DNA of 64,000 bases. It comes from Lumnitzera littorea (lineage: Eukaryota > Streptophyta > Magnoliopsida > Myrtales > Combretaceae). The stretch covers positions 73,040,522-73,104,521 of the forward strand of contig JAMXBB010000011.1 of the NCBI GenBank assembly GCA_024138015.1, in the 5' to 3' direction. A program made the position numbers and the translations under genes. The notes below the pieces were generated by a model. That model saw nothing but the letters and a program-made list of their open reading frames with translations, was not told where the DNA came from and searched no databases. Below, one piece after another: positions 1 to 14,600 of the stretch (the first letter of the stretch is position 1; each line of letters opens with the position of its first letter).

Positions 1-2778
1 CTTTGTTATTTTGGGGCATGATACTTTTTCTCATATTTTCAAAAATAAACACCCAAAGCAACACTTTTCTCTAGATTTTTTCAAGAAAAATTAAAAATGG
101 AGAAAAATGTAAATCAAGCTTGATATTCATAGATAAAATCAACTTAAACATTAAAGTTTTACAAAATCAAATGATCTACGGAGACCTAATTCTAAATAAT
201 CGATATATATATATAGTGGTTTTAACTTGTGCGTTAGTCTATTCTTCTGACCTGTACCCATGGCCAGGGATATAGTATTTCACATTGTAGTTTCACTTTT
301 TAAAAGAAATTTTACAATGAGGTCAATAGTTCCTTCAACTTTGCCTTGTTTCCTAACTTTCTATTTACAAAAGTAATCGTAAGTCTATAAAGTCCCCCTC
401 ATAAGCCTTCACAAACAGTCTCCCCTAATTTTGAAAGAGATTAATAACTCCTTTTGAGGATTATGATAGAATTCCTCACACTTAGCTCAATGCTCAATAC
501 AAAATGGATAGTACTCTTTCTTTCAAATTTCTCACAAACTCTTTCTTAGCTCTTTCATAAAAAAAAAAAAAATTGTGGTAGCTCAATTCTTAGAGTATTT
601 AGAAAATTTGCATCAAGCATATATTCTTTTCTTTCAAAACTTTGTTCGTCTTCTCTTCTTCTCTTTGTTCACATCTCTTTAATAATTGTAACTTTAACAT
701 TTAAGTTCTTTATATTTGGTAATAACCGTTGAATAGTTGTTGCTCTTGTAATCATTATGATCTCTTACTCTGTTGTCTTCACAAATTTGCTCGTTTGTCA
801 TTTGCATGTATAAGAAATTCTTTCCTTTGTTGTTAGCTTGTATTGATAGAAAATTCTCTTTCCAAATATTCATTGCTTCTATAATCCTTGTATTTGTGAT
901 AAAGTATCTACTGGCTTGATCAAATATGGTATTGGCTTTAACTTATTAAATATTCTTTTCTTTTTCTGACTTTGGTTTAATGATTCTATTATGTCACATG
1001 TTTTTTATTCGTCTTATGCTTTTGTTTATCATCAGATTCAGTCTACTTGAATTCTATTTTTTTATCATCTCTTCTATTCTTGTTTGAATTTTTCTTTTCT
1101 TCCTTTATCTAAAGAAAGATCTAGTCATGTCTTCATAAGCTTTTGTCGATTAATATGTTGATGTCCTATGCTGTAGATATTTCTTGTTTGGTTTTGTTCA
1201 TTAGCCTTTGTTTATAGATAATTTCAATCTACATCCTTTATTAATATTACCTTCTCTTGTTTTAGGTTCATAGATTCTTTCTATCAATTTTGATTTTGTC
1301 TTTCCCTTGTTTGAATTTTTTTTTTATTTCATTATTTGTTCTTAATCAACTTACATTTCCTTCAAAATTATAATTCTCTTTAAATTGTTTACTTAGTAAT
1401 CTTATTAGTAATATTAACAAATATTTTGTTACCATCAAAGTACTTTTTTTTCGGGTTCTAACATAACCCTTTTACCGATCTTGGTTGGTTAGAGACTCTT
1501 AAAAATCAATTTTGCAAAAACCTCCTAATTTTTGGTTGTGTGTTCTATATTAAATGGATTAAGTTTAATATAGATCCAAATTAAAGGAGGGGTTCAAATT
1601 TTGGGCTCGATAGCAAGCCTATGAGGTCCCCTTACTATTCCTTCATATAACCACCACTAATGTTTAAAGGGTTTAGTGACTCGTAAAGGATTGTAATAAA
1701 TTTTCTCATATTTTAACTAGTTTCTCAAACTAATAAGGAACATAAAACTTTAGCTTTGTATTTTCTCTTTTTTCATTGTATCAATTGTATCTTCAAATCT
1801 TCAGTTCACGTTCTTTATATAGTCTTATTTCTCCAATGCAAATATGGTAATAGGCAATAGCCATTAAGTCTTTAGGAATGTAATATCTCTTTATCTTCTA
1901 TTATTAGGTCATCCTCATTGTCATTTAATTTCCTTCTAGGAATGTTGTATTGACTTTCTTTATTTGTGCTTCATGTATATGGAATGTTCGTTTTAAATTA
2001 TTATTTTGAATATTTTTTCTAATTAATTAGATATATTACCAAAATATAACTTCTTCTTGATGTTGGGACTTGACCTATTATTTTCTCATTTTTATTTCTT
2101 CCTTTCATAGGTAAGCTTTTGTTGTATAACATGCTTTTGAACTTATTTTGGCTTTTGATCTCATGACATCTTGCTTATGAACTTTTGATCTTGATCTTTC
2201 ATCATTAGAAGTATCTTTTAAATCTTCATTTTTTTCTTTTCTCCCTTCTTCTTAATTTATTTGATATGTTAGTTCTTCTGCTGCTAATAGCTTCTACTTA
2301 GTAAGCTTCTATTGGTTTAACTTCATTCATGACTTCTTGACTTTGATAGAAGCTTTCAACATTCTTTGTTTCTAATGTAATCCTCGCTTCTAAATTTCCT
2401 TCCAAGCTTGTCAAGGATTCTAACTTATAATTAATTATTCTATGTACTGAAGTAACTTGATCAATAATTTTAATATGCATATTTTGTTATGATCAAAACA
2501 CTCTTCTAGAGGTTCTAGCATTTAGCAATTTGTGTGAAGGTCACTTCGACAAATATAACTCACTAGAGAAATGAAGTGTACAACCTAAACTCAACTTAAT
2601 ATGACGTACAAAGTGGATATTTAAGGTTTACTCATTATAACCTTGCTAATGTGTTGATAAAAGTAAAAGTTTAGATATTGAGATAGAAAAATCAATAGTC
2701 TAGGATTCGGAAAAGTATATTCTCATTAATTGTGCTTGGAGCATCTAGAAATGTTACTATTTATAGTATATCTCTAGA
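1..2778. other. AT-rich intergenic DNA, no gene recognised
   Basis: I see no coding signal here. The stretch from about 480 to 1400 is T-rich with many TTCTT runs, and the only open frame (2298-2480, minus) has no recognisable motif. The composition resembles decayed repeat DNA, but no LTR boundary or primer site could be defined. Confidence 0.4.
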
Positions 2779-5343
2779 GTGTAAGTCCCGTAATCAAGTG
2801 TTCAAGGTTTGATACGTAAAATTTAAGGCAATTAGGTAAGTTATCTGATCGAATCTAAATTTTATGATGAAGTTAGGAATGTTAGTAAAAGTAATCTTGT
2901 GAGTTTAAATTTAAAAAAATAACTAATAAAATATTATAATATTAAGTTATATATATATTACCTATTATTTATTGGAAACGCGTAAAACGAGTTTCGATAA
3001 TTAATGAATTGATAAAAATAAATTATATGCATACTAAAATTTATAAAATAACATAAATAATTACACCATATATGTATTTACGTATAGGTAAAAATATAAA
3101 AAATTACTTAAATTGCTTAGAATATGCTAAAATAATACTAAATAATTAAGGACAATTCATAAAAATCAAGAAAATTAAGGGGAAATGTAGAAAAGTTTTG
3201 ATATGAGGCGCGGCAAACTGGGATTAAGTATGGAAAATCAACCAATAAAATTAACCTAACTAGAAAGTAAAAAAAAAAAAAGAAAAGAAAAGAAAGAAGA
3301 GATAAGGATATTTGGCAACCAAAAATCAAAAGAAAAAAAACCTTAAACCCTTTTATAAAATCAGAAAACACCCACCAAAACTTAGTTTAGTCAATTAGGA
3401 AGCCAGAAAAACATAAGGAGAAGAGAGAAGAAGAAAGAATATTTTTATAAAAATTTAGCAAATTATAGTATAAATAGGGCGTTAAAGTAGAAATCACACC
3501 CGACAACCACTTAGAGAAGGATGTCTACCACCACCAGACAATAGATTCATTGCTTGATTATGCCGACAAAGGTAAAGCTACTGCTAGTGATAAGAATCTG
3601 ACCATTAGACCCATGACCTGAGCTTGACGCTGAGGGCTAGAAAGCATGGTTAGGCAAATTCTTTCCTTATTACCCACTACTAAGGAGTCTAGGCTGTTGC
3701 AATATGCTAACCTGATGCCTTGGTCGAGCTGAACCCTCTTGTACTTATTGATTATCTCTATTTGATAATTAGAGCTACACTCAAGCAATAACTTGGACGA
3801 TCCAATTACCTACCCAGTCGACTAGAATCCGAATTGTACTGAATGCATCCGAGGTAAACTCACCTTGGAAGAGTTATTTGCTTAACTTGGCACAGTTGAC
3901 TTACCACTTCTACTCGATACCTCAGCTCGGCAATCACCAACTTAATTGTATAGTTTGTTTCCTTTTGCTAGAAAGTTACCTATCTATTAGAAGTTACGTA
4001 TCTGAGCACTTACCTGATAGAATCCTCTGTACAAGATATCAATTTTTGTTGTATTCTCAATTATACCCCTTTATTATTCCTTATACATTACTTCTTTTAG
4101 ACATTACCTTTTTTGTCTTTTCCATTTTGAGGCAGGATGCCCTAGCTTTTCAGGTATAAATACCTACTGTATATGTAGTTGCATATCATCTTACACTTTC
4201 TGATATTGAGTATATACTTCTCCTGTAATGAGCATTGTCATCCATTGCTTACTTCACTTTTATCCTAACTCTTAAGAAAGGCTAAGTGGTAAGTAACCTC
4301 GTTGGATTAGCTAGTGCATCATATTGAGTTGAGTCATGAGTTATTGGAAGTTCCTTAGTGTGTTATATCCTTAGAGTTGTTCGAGGGTTTGCATATTTAC
4401 TTTTCCTGTTTTCGCACAATTCCCATTTTGTTCTTCAAGCTTTTTGCAAGCTTGGACCCACCCCTGCAACCGTGCTTATTAGTCCTTGGGCTTAGTCATA
4501 TCAACTGATGGCTGGAAGCCTTTTGATCGGTGAGTTCAAATTCCCTTATGATTTTTGTCTAATTTATTAAAAGTATCAAATATGTATGGAAAATTATGAA
4601 ATTTGGTATCTATTATATTTTTGTATGTAGATTTAGGAAAAAATATTAATTTGATGAAATTAGGTCCTAGGGTATACTGCCCTTAAAAAATAACTAAACT
4701 CGAGCAAGTTTTCAATTTTGATTTAAATTAATTTAATAATATAGTTTTGACCTTGAAATTTTTGTATAGACTATTAAGGATATATATGACAGTGTTATGA
4801 AGAGATTTTTTAAAAATTAATTTTTAGGTCTTTATAAAAGGCAATATTTGGGCTTAATTTTGTAATTTAATATTAATTTGGTGAAAATTTTGATTTAATG
4901 TATAATTAGATATCTTTGAATGTTAGTTGTTGATATAGGATGGGATTTGTGGTGTTAGATGTATGTATTATGCATATTATTTAATAGATATGTATAAAGG
5001 AATAATAGGTAAAAAGAGTATATTTAAGTTAATTTTATAATTTAGAGTTAATTAGGTATAAATTCTGATTTAGGGTATAGATATCTTGATATGTTATTTG
5101 GTTATGGAAGATGATATTTGTGGTGTTAGGGATGTTAGATAGATGTTTTAAGTGTAGAGTATGTAATAATGTATAATATGTGTATATATGAAATTAGTAG
5201 GAAATATTAGGTTAAATTGATAATATTACAATATTAAAAACATCATATAAATTTGATATGGAATATGTATTTAGGTAACTATGTGAAAAATATAAGTTAT
5301 TTTCACATTGAGAGCAAATTCGATAGTTAAATTAAGAGCATAG

Positions 5344-8173
5344 TGTCATGACCCTAAATAGGGCCTAATAGGATTGTTTAAAATTTTCATATCATGTGTG
5401 CACTTATGATACGAAAATCACCTTGCAAGTCAGAGATTGTAGGACTCTAAAATATTAGTTACTAAAGTTTTCAATTATTATATATTTTTTTATTTAATTA
5501 ACTTATTATAACATATAAGTGACTATGAATATTCGATAAGCTACAATTCATCAGAATCGCAGAAAATTGGTATTTCCTACCAAATGATAAGATCAGGTAG
5601 TAAGATCTAAAACTTAAACTTACGAAAGTTATAAAAAAAAATATAGTATTAATAATTAGATATGATAAGTTAAACCAACTATATAATCTTATCCTTAGGT
5701 TCTAACTTCTATGCATCTCGACACTGGTACTTAATACTTGACTCTTAGCCCATGCTCGATTATCTAACAACTTGCAAGAGAAAATTATTGAGGAGTAAGT
5801 TACAAGAGCTTAGTGAGTTATCCCTCATACTATACTGGCAAGTAGGTTATCAAATAGTTTATTATCAAACATATGAGTGGATGAACAAGCAGTATGCTAA
5901 ACAATATATATGCAGTTGATCGGTGCTAAAATATAATGTTGGATTTAATACCCTCTGAAGTAAGGGTTAGAGATACATTGGCGCCAATTACAATTGGGCT
6001 CTAGTACCTGGGTTTTTAATTATATATAAATATATATAGAAATTCTCTATTTCACAAAACAAGTTTCTATTTTCAACAGTCAATAGTATATAAATATCCA
6101 GGTCTAGTGGTGAGGTAGCCCCTGTAGTCCATGCTTACACCCTACAATGGAGGTCTCTAGACGCGACCTTCAACCATCTATGGTTAACATCTTTGGTGCT
6201 AGTAAAACTCGCAAGCTAAGGGTAGGGTCTTATTGTACCAATGCTCCTGCATTGTACTAATCAAATCATGTAGGAATCCATCCCTTCAAGACCCTTCATT
6301 ACCAATTACGTGAGGTGACGGCTGAAACATTATATGTAATGTTCGTGCTTTATGCATGATCCATTTAATTTTAGTTAACTTGAATATGATTAAATCGACT
6401 TATGAGGTAATCAATAAATATCAACAAACCATTAAATTATGCAATAATAAATCAAGCAATCAATTATTTAACTATTGTATTTCGCAATCTTTTACACAAT
6501 ACACAACTAGTATTCAGACACATGCAAACCCATATCCCCCTGGCATCAAATTATTAATACTGACTTTAGGTGCACTAATTACAAGCACAAAAGAAGTATA
6601 GAGTCATTGAGAATACTCACTTAGTCACGAATGATATTAGGGATCATAATAGTCCAAAGGTAAGTCGGTTTCGATTTTAGGATCACCTAATATTAGGAGA
6701 ATATGAAAAATAGTAAGTTTGAGAATTAAATAACTAAACTAGTATGCTAAGTTGTACTATTTATTTAATTCAGTTATTGATTTACATGAAGTTATCAATT
6801 TAAGCTTTTTATTGAATCGTGTATAATTTTTTTAATTTAGCTCGGATCTTTATGAACTTATAGTCCATTTTGATCGTTTTCGAGCGTACTTTCTTGTAGC
6901 GAGATTCGTTTTAAATGTTGTAACCTGCAGTTTTGATTATGATGTAAAAAAAAATTCCAAAATCCATTATTTTAACTTAAATAATTATAAAAATATGGTT
7001 TTAAGCTTTTCTTTATATATTTTTGATTTAATAAATATTTAATTCTTATATTTTGTAATTTTCTTAATTTTGAGTTTATTTAATTAAAATTTACATATTT
7101 TTCCATTTTTATGGTTTAAAACTTAATTACTTCATTTTTGGCTATTTAATAATTTCCTAGTTAATTAATTATTTTATTATCATTTTAATTACGATTTTTA
7201 ATTAAAATTAATTATATGTCAATGTGGCAATATGGAAAAGTACCACGTATCATTTTTGAAATTTGTACATTTTCGATCTTTTTCTTATTTTGTATTTTTG
7301 AGTCATACGTACATAAGGATAATACGTATTATGTACATAATGATATTTATTATTATATTTTACTAAATTTTTTAAATTAGTTATTTTATATTTCTTTAAG
7401 GATCATGGTAAATATACTCATATATACTACTTTACTTTATTTATTAAATTAATATCATAGTATATTATATATGTGCTATTTAAGTATACCCATATTTCTA
7501 TATATATATATACTATTAATATACGTATTCTTATGCGTATAAATATACTTATGTAATATAATAATATAACCTTAACTATATTATACATGCCATTCGTATG
7601 TACATACCTATACGATGTCTATCTATATACACTTGTATTTTTATATTTTATACACATATACGATCATATTTACATATATATATTAAAATATGCAATACAT
7701 AACATCATACACAAATACATATACATATATATAATCACGTCTATAGATATATATATTTATATATATTGAAAATACTCAGTTTAATTACTATTGTATACAT
7801 ACGTGTATATATACTAACCATATACCATTTTGCATATATATTATATTATACTAGTATTTTCGTATTTTTGTAGATACATACATACATACATAGATATGTA
7901 ACGAAATACATAGTATACATACCATCATACACGCATATATACATATATACAAAAATTTTTATAAAATGAAAATACAAAGTATATATATATAAATATCTAC
8001 TATACTTATATATACATATATCATAAAATCAAAATACTATATATATACACACACACACACACATACACATAATCACGTATATATAAATAAATAAAATACT
8101 GAATATATACATATGTATATAAAGGAAATACCTAGTACATCTATATATGCTATATGCGTATACATACATATAC

Positions 8174-8207
<34 letters not shown>

Positions 8208-9288
8208 CGCATACATATGCACATACATAAATAAAGATACATACCAAATACATCTATATATATACAAATAAGTAAAATACATAAGACATATGTATATATC
8301 TATTCATGCATATATATATATACATGTAAATAAATAAATTAATAAAATGCTTAGTATATACATAGTATAGAATACATATATGTACAAAATAAATAATTAA
8401 CTTACCTAAATTCTTTTTTGTTTTTCCTCATCTCCTCCTCCTTCTTCTTCTTCCAATTACTTAGTTTTTCCCCTTTCTTTTTGGTTTCAGTTTTGTTGTG
8501 TGTGTGATTTGCTTTTGTTGTTTTTTTTTGTTTTTTTTTTTTTTTCTGGTTTGAAGGTTCGAGACGTGAATCAAAGCAAGAAAATTAAGAAAATAAAGAT
8601 AGAAATCAAGAAGCAAATCCATTTGAATCAAATCATTAATTAAGACAAAACATCTACTTTAATTAATTTGTCCTTTGTTTCATAATTTGGTAACACTTGG
8701 ATAACTTAATTTAGCACATGGGCTATTGTACAGTGTAGTTGGATTTTACGTGGGAGAGGAAAAAAAAATAAGAAGAAGAAAAAGAAAAGGAAAAGAAAAA
8801 TAAGAGTAAATATATATGTAAATTTTCTAAACATAAAAATCATAAAAATAATAATTATAAATTAATTTTGGGATTTTATGAAAATTTATTAATTTAATTG
8901 GTAACCGTTACGATTATAATTTTTACGAATTATTTCGACGTTTTCGTTAAAAGTTTTATGTGATTACGCGATTTAGTCAATAATTGTAATCAACTATGAT
9001 TATATCACTATTAAGTGATATTTATTCATTTTATAAGCTTAAAGTTGTAGTTTTAGGGTTTTGATCAAGTTCGGGTTCAATTTCGAGTATTTGCGCGCAT
9101 ATCGAATTTAGGGTTTTTTGTACACGATTTAGGTTTCGATCGATTTTCTAGGGTTTTTATTACTTATAATATATTCAAATTTATAATTTACTAAATTTTG
9201 ATCTTACTTGGCTTTAACGACTCCTAAAGTTATTTATAGTATTTAAACTTAATTCTACACTCAAATGGTTAAATTTACAGGGTTTATA
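5344..9288 (-). mobile_element. long LTR-like unit II nested inside unit I
   Basis: The unit starts TGTCATGACCCTAAATAGGG at 5344 and ends GGGTTTATA at 9288. Both sides carry a perfect 5-bp target duplication, CATAG (5339-5343 and 9289-9293). It is about 3.95 kb and lies opposite in orientation to the unit I that it interrupts. A stretch near 6145-6195 (ACAATGGAGG, ACGCGACC) still aligns with 29015-29060 of unit III, so the family assignment does not rest on the ends alone. The central kilobase is low-complexity TA-rich DNA. There is no coding capacity; I read it as a solo LTR. Confidence 0.65.
7440..8395. repeat. low-complexity TA/ATAC-rich tract
   Basis: Roughly a kilobase of ATATAC, TACATA and TA-type repeats, with an (AC)n run near 8048-8062 and a (TA)n run near 8185-8206. 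It lies inside unit II. Open frames here (7587-7769 plus, 8073-8282 minus) translate into Tyr/Ile-rich strings that only reflect the repeat, and I do not consider them genes. Confidence 0.8.
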
Positions 9289-10710
9289 CATAGTATACCG
9301 TACTGACCAAAATATTGGCTATGAGCTAGATAGGAGATTTAGGATGCTCAAATATAATTAGATGAATTTCATATATTAGTTTAGAAGAAGCTCATAGGGT
9401 TTATGTATGAAAATTGTAATTAGAAGCTGAATTAAAATTTAATTTAGGAACAAATTCAAAAACTGGTTTAGGATTGGTTTGGTAATAAGTAATACAAAAC
9501 GAGGATAATTGGGTGAAAATTATAATTTAAAGCATATATATATAAGAGTATAAAGGTTAAAATGATATTTATAATATAGGAGCGGGCAATGATGACTTGA
9601 CCTTATGTCGAACCTAAGTGAGCAGATCGAAGACTTCAAATAAGTTTGGGATCAATACATTACTGTATTTAGAAGTACTGTTTTATAGTCCCCGGTGACT
9701 TGAGATTATACTTGATTGTATTTATGAGATAATCTGATTGTGCGAATATTCGTGTGTGCATGTTTTTAGGTTTGCTTATATGATTCTGGTTAATGCTTTG
9801 GACTATAATTGTTTGTTTTGTGTAAAATGATTAAATGCTATAAACTGGACTTAATTAAATATATGACTTATAAATCTAAATTGAAACATGCATTACAACC
9901 TATTGGGGGAAGCATTTAGGGTTCTTTAAACAAATACCGACCATATGGAAAGGGATAACATTAGATAGCATAATGGTCCCTTTTTCATCCTTAGATGAAC
10001 TAAGTGACAAAAGAGGAGGTCATGGTAAGGGTGAAGGCAATGGTTCAAAGAAAGATGTGAGAGGAGTGGTATTTCTATGGCATAAGCTTGGGTTTAGTTA
10101 TGAGCTGTTGAATGTGTGCTAAACTCCTCAACTTGGATTAGAGTGGGTGCAATTTCTCTAATCTTACGACGGATCAAAAAATGTTGTGTGATGGTTTTTG
10201 TTTATTGCATTGCATTTAAATAACTAACTGATAACCTTACATGTACTTGTTGTATAACCTTATCTCTAACTTACTGAACCATTGATTACTTACATCTTTA
10301 TAGATGTTGTTGTAGGTGCTAGCTAGAAAGCGGTTTTGTAATTACTCTGAAGCTAGTAACTGTTGGATTCTAAAGAGTGAGGATATAAACAGAGAAACGG
10401 TTACACTCTCAAAGTTTGGGCCTTATCTTTAAATCTTTTAATATCAATTTATGTAGTACTTAAGTAAAGTAAGATTATGTTACTAAATCTTGTAAACATT
10501 AGTAAGGATATTTAACTCATAGTATGTATTTTTTGTTTATATTTTCGTAGGTAAATAACATGTTTAATTTATGAATTGTTTATTTCAAAGTAGGTTAGTC
10601 GTAGACACCTTGTATAAATTAAGTTTAAAATAGTAGCTATAAGTTCAATTTCTATTCTAGAGTGGTTTACACAGTGGATTGTTATGATTTTGCTACTTTG
10701 GAGTGTAACA

Positions 10711-11339
10711 TAGGGTAAAGGGCAAAAGAGGAAAAATAGTTAAGTATAGGCCCAAAAAGTGTATAATATTACAAAGTAATTATAAGAAATAATAGAATAA
10801 CCTAGAATTACTTTTGCATGAAAGGATGGCACTAATATTTGATTATCGATTGAGTATCAATAGATGGGATGTATGTCTTTTGAAACTTGTCTAATATGTG
10901 CTAAGTAGATGGAGCGAAGAGAGTTGCTCAGATTAGCATAAGGGTGAGGTGGTAAGATAAGTTGAGCTTGACTACCATATTGGAAGTAATATGTTATGAG
11001 GCCCTGATCGGTAATCACTTGGCACTTCTTGCTCTACTCAATCTAATAGCTTGGAAGATGAGGGTTAATCGTTATAGAGTGCTAGTTAGGGGGTTGGTTA
11101 GTCCCTATTGCTTGCGCATTCTCAAAAATTGCTTTTTCTTGGTAAACTACTTTTAGTGAGTCCATTTGGGTCTTCCATGACCTAAGTAGTTGTTAAAATA
11201 AAGATCCTGCTTTAGATGTGATATAGTTCTTAAGAGTTTATGAGAGCAGCTTCATCCTTGGCTCTTGATTGGATATATCCTATAGGTAAGGTAGAATCCT
11301 TAGATCTAAGCTCTAATGATTAAACTTGGGAGTAATTCC
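10711..11339. other. intergenic, no gene recognised
   Basis: AT-rich sequence between the end of unit I and the gag remnant. The open frame at 10962-11156 shows no known motif and is probably chance. Confidence 0.3.
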
Positions 11340-11669
11340 CACCATCTTAATTGATGGCATCTTCGAACGCCCCATTGCTTTTCAATGTAGCACATAATTC
11401 AAAAATCCCTATAGGTGTTTTTAGTCATCCTCTAATGATCTACCTCTTAATTGATTTATTTACACCATTTGAATCAAGATATACTTCAACTCAAAATTTT
11501 TGGCATTGACTGTGGGCCAAGCAACCGTTGATGTAAAATCTTCTATGGTATATTCCCAAAGCACTCTTTGATCTCCATCAAATCCATTGTTGTTTTCATT
11601 TAGTTCATCATTTCCTTCATTCATGTTAAAATTATTACCTTCCATCCTCTCTCTTCTTCTTTCTCTCAA
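11340..11669 (-). pseudogene. Athila/Tat-type Ty3-gypsy gag fragment
   Basis: The minus-strand frame from 11669 begins with an Arg/Glu then Asn/Asp-rich leader. It continues into a motif (WPTVNAKNFELKYILIQMV) typical of the start of the retrotransposon gag domain in Athila/Tat-like plant gypsy elements, normally V-A-N-N-F-E-I-K-P-x-x-I-x-M-V. Past the stop at 11460 the gag resemblance continues in pieces (FELCATLKSNGAFEDAI), with stops and frame changes. It is an isolated, non-functional remnant. No primer site or LTR could be attached to it with confidence. Confidence 0.6.
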
Positions 11670-14600
11670 CTTTCAATGCTAACTCCTTTAACAAATAGCA
11701 ATGTTTGCAACACCTTTTCTTTATATAAAAAATTCATATATTTTAATAAAATTTTCCATACTACCTTCACAAAGATTCAAGCCTTCTAAAGGATTAATGA
11801 TGCTACCCTTCTAAACATATCTTAAGTTGGCTAAATACAATAAGGTTTAAGTTTCTCAACATAGTGCATAGATATCTATTCTTACTCATGGTTTTCAGCA
11901 ACAACAATCTCTTTCACAATCTCAACTTCAAACTCTATGCCTATAAATTTACAAATAAAATGCAATAGATAGCACAAAAAATTCTAGCAAAAAAAATTCA
12001 ACAAGTTCAATGTTATCACTAAGATAGCTCAAACAAGCTCACTATAAGTAAAGAAGTTAGTTTTTTTTAAAGGCAAAAAGTTGATAAAGTTTTCATCTTT
12101 AGGATGTAAGCTATCACTAGAAAACAAATTTCACAATGGATTTACTAGAACTTTCAAACTTTTCACAAAACTTTAGTGAACACTACAGTCTAATCCTAAT
12201 GTCTTTGATCTTGATAAGCTTAGATAGGACCATATCTCTATCTATTCTTTCTTTCTTTCTTTTTTTTTTTTATTACACAACATGAATGTAAATTTCCTTT
12301 GTTCTTCTAGCCATGATTCTTTCTATTCAACTTTCTTACTTATTTTTTAATGTTCTGGCTAAGTATAAATTGAAAATCTATAACCGCACTATATTATGCC
12401 TAGTGTTAATTAGAGTTGCAATTCCTTCTCCTATAATGATGCTAGAAACTAAATTCCTCAAACTTTTTCACATGTCACAAATTTAATAAACTCTTGATCC
12501 CTTTTTAATGAGATAATTCTTCAAGTTGACCAATACTTACTACCTTTAGAAAAATTAATATTAGTGAAACTAGGAAAAATGTGGTAAGCGTATAAGTTGA
12601 GCTAGTAGTAAAAGGGAACTAACCAAGATCATATTTTTTATGGAGAAGGACTAAGAAAACTAAATACTAAATTATAGAAACTCTAATCTTAGCTAAGTTA
12701 TCAAAATAGGTTTTAATGATTGAATTTGAACTAAAAATTATTTTTGAAATTCTAGAGCTAAAGCTAATAAGTTCATACTAGGGGATAACAAATTCGCAAA
12801 AGTATAGGCTTATGCCATTTATCATTTGAAATCCTATTAACATACTTTCAAGATATATTTGTTAGTAATAATGTGCACTTTGCATCTTTTAAATAGAGGG
12901 TTCCATTGTGAATAAGGACATCACTTTCATTTATTTTATTTACCGTTGTCAGTTAAATAGTTAAACCATGTCGCATCACAACATCAATACCCCAGTTAAA
13001 ATTGTGGTTTAAGTAAATTTCTGAACAACAATTTTATTTGCATTAAGTTCATGCATGAATTCTATGGCTTTAGTCCTAATAAACAAGTTATTATGGTATC
13101 AAACTAGGAGACCTATGCATATTCGAGGTTTTCAAATCTCTAAATAAATCCTGTTAACCCAATAAGAGGAGCTACAACTGTGATAAGTCACTCACATAAG
13201 AGAGCCATAAATGTTATTAATTGTCCTATACTAATGTTAAGTTTATTACTTATACAATAATATATCAATGATTCATGTATCATAACATTCAACTTATCAA
13301 AAATCATAGGAACCTACAATAATGGTTTAACTTATATAACATATGAAAAAGACAAAAAAGAAAAATCCACAATTGGAGTATTATAAGAGCTAAAAGCAAT
13401 AAATCCCCAATAATAGTCTTATGAGAGCTAAAAGCAATCTAGAAACCAATATGAAGATACTAAATAACTGTTAAAAGCTTAGATTAATCTAAGGAAAATC
13501 ATCACTAAGAGTATGCTAAAACCCTACTAAACTATCTCTCTTTCTCCTTTTCTAATTGTTGATTTCTATAAATTTAATAAAAATTTCCAAACGTTCAAAT
13601 GGTGATAATATTTAACATCTAGATGGTAGACACGTATCATGCGTAGTTACATAAGTGGCCTCAATTTTAGTAGCTACTAGTCGAATAGTAAGAGTTGATG
13701 GTGTCTAAATGGTAGTACTAAATCTTTTGGTCACTTTTTGCCTCTAATGTTCAACTAATAGCATAGAGTATCAAAGTAGTTTGGTGATTTGTAGCTATCA
13801 GCCAGACAATGAGGGTTAATGGTGTGTAGTAGCTAGCTCTACTATTTCTAAAAATTTTTAACACCTAGATAGTGAAGGGCTGGTGTTCTTGGAACCTGCA
13901 TTTCAAGTTAAAATGCATTAAATTTATGCTTAAATGACCTATAATTAAAATTCTTCTAATACTCATGTTGACTTGTTATACGTGTTCTTCATTGGATTAA
14001 ACATAATTCATAACAATTTTCTATGAAATTCACATGATTTATAGAAGAATTACATGCAATAAATGTTGTCTTACACACTTGTCAAAACTCTCTCTTTTAT
14101 TTTAATTATCTTAATTAGCCTCACTAAATTAGGTTGTTTCATTAGAATGGTTAGAGTGGGGGTGGGGTGCTTTAATGTTGCATAGTAAGATTTTATAGAA
14201 TCAACCAATTAAAGATGAACTATATATTGTTAACTCTTTTGAATCGTATTCCTTACCTAGAGTAAGGTCTGTAATGCTGCTATGTAATGAGTTAGGAAGA
14301 GGTACTCTAAAGTATAACTTAATTTTTAGAGGCTAAGACCAAGAGTTGCACTTAAAATGGGTAACAGTCTACAAAGTGGTTGGTAGTAACATTACTAGCG
14401 GGACACTTGGTATTAGCTTAACGACTTTAAAATTCTTATAAGTATCATATTTATGGATTATTTAGAAGTAACACTATATTTTGAGTCTTTGGTATTAGCT
14501 TAACGACTTTAAAATTCTTATAAGTATCATATTTATGGATTATTTAGAAGTAACACTATATTTTGAGTCTTTTACTCTCTTCCCATACTCTTATTAATCA

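Larger units (their letters stand above)
2779..10710 (+). mobile_element. long LTR-like unit I, interrupted by nested unit II
   Basis: This is the outermost of two nested units. It starts TGTAAGTCCC at 2779 and ends GGAGTGTAACA at 10710. The flanks TAGAG (2774-2778) and TAGGG (10711-10715) are a near-perfect 5-bp target duplication. Without the nested insertion (5344-9288, plus one 5-bp duplication) it is about 3.98 kb. Its end from about 10590 is recognisably the reverse complement of the start of the unit at 28362, including the tract before the terminal GTGTAACA. TG...CA ends with a 5-bp duplication indicate a solo LTR of a Ty3-gypsy-like element. A large non-coding LTR derivative is possible, because no gag or pol is present. 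Confidence 0.65.

Noticed and set aside
7587..8282. Open frames at 7587-7769 (plus) and 8073-8282 (minus)
   Set aside because: They are Tyr/Ile-rich translations of the TA/ATAC low-complexity tract with no motif or gene-like composition.
13096..13112. TGGTATCAAACTAGGAG, resembling a tRNA-Met primer-binding site
   Set aside because: No LTR end, gag or matching LTR pair could be found on either side; such a word can arise by chance.
14150..14172. AGAGTGGGGGTGGGGTG, resembling a polypurine tract
   Set aside because: No LTR with TG...CA ends or second copy follows it.
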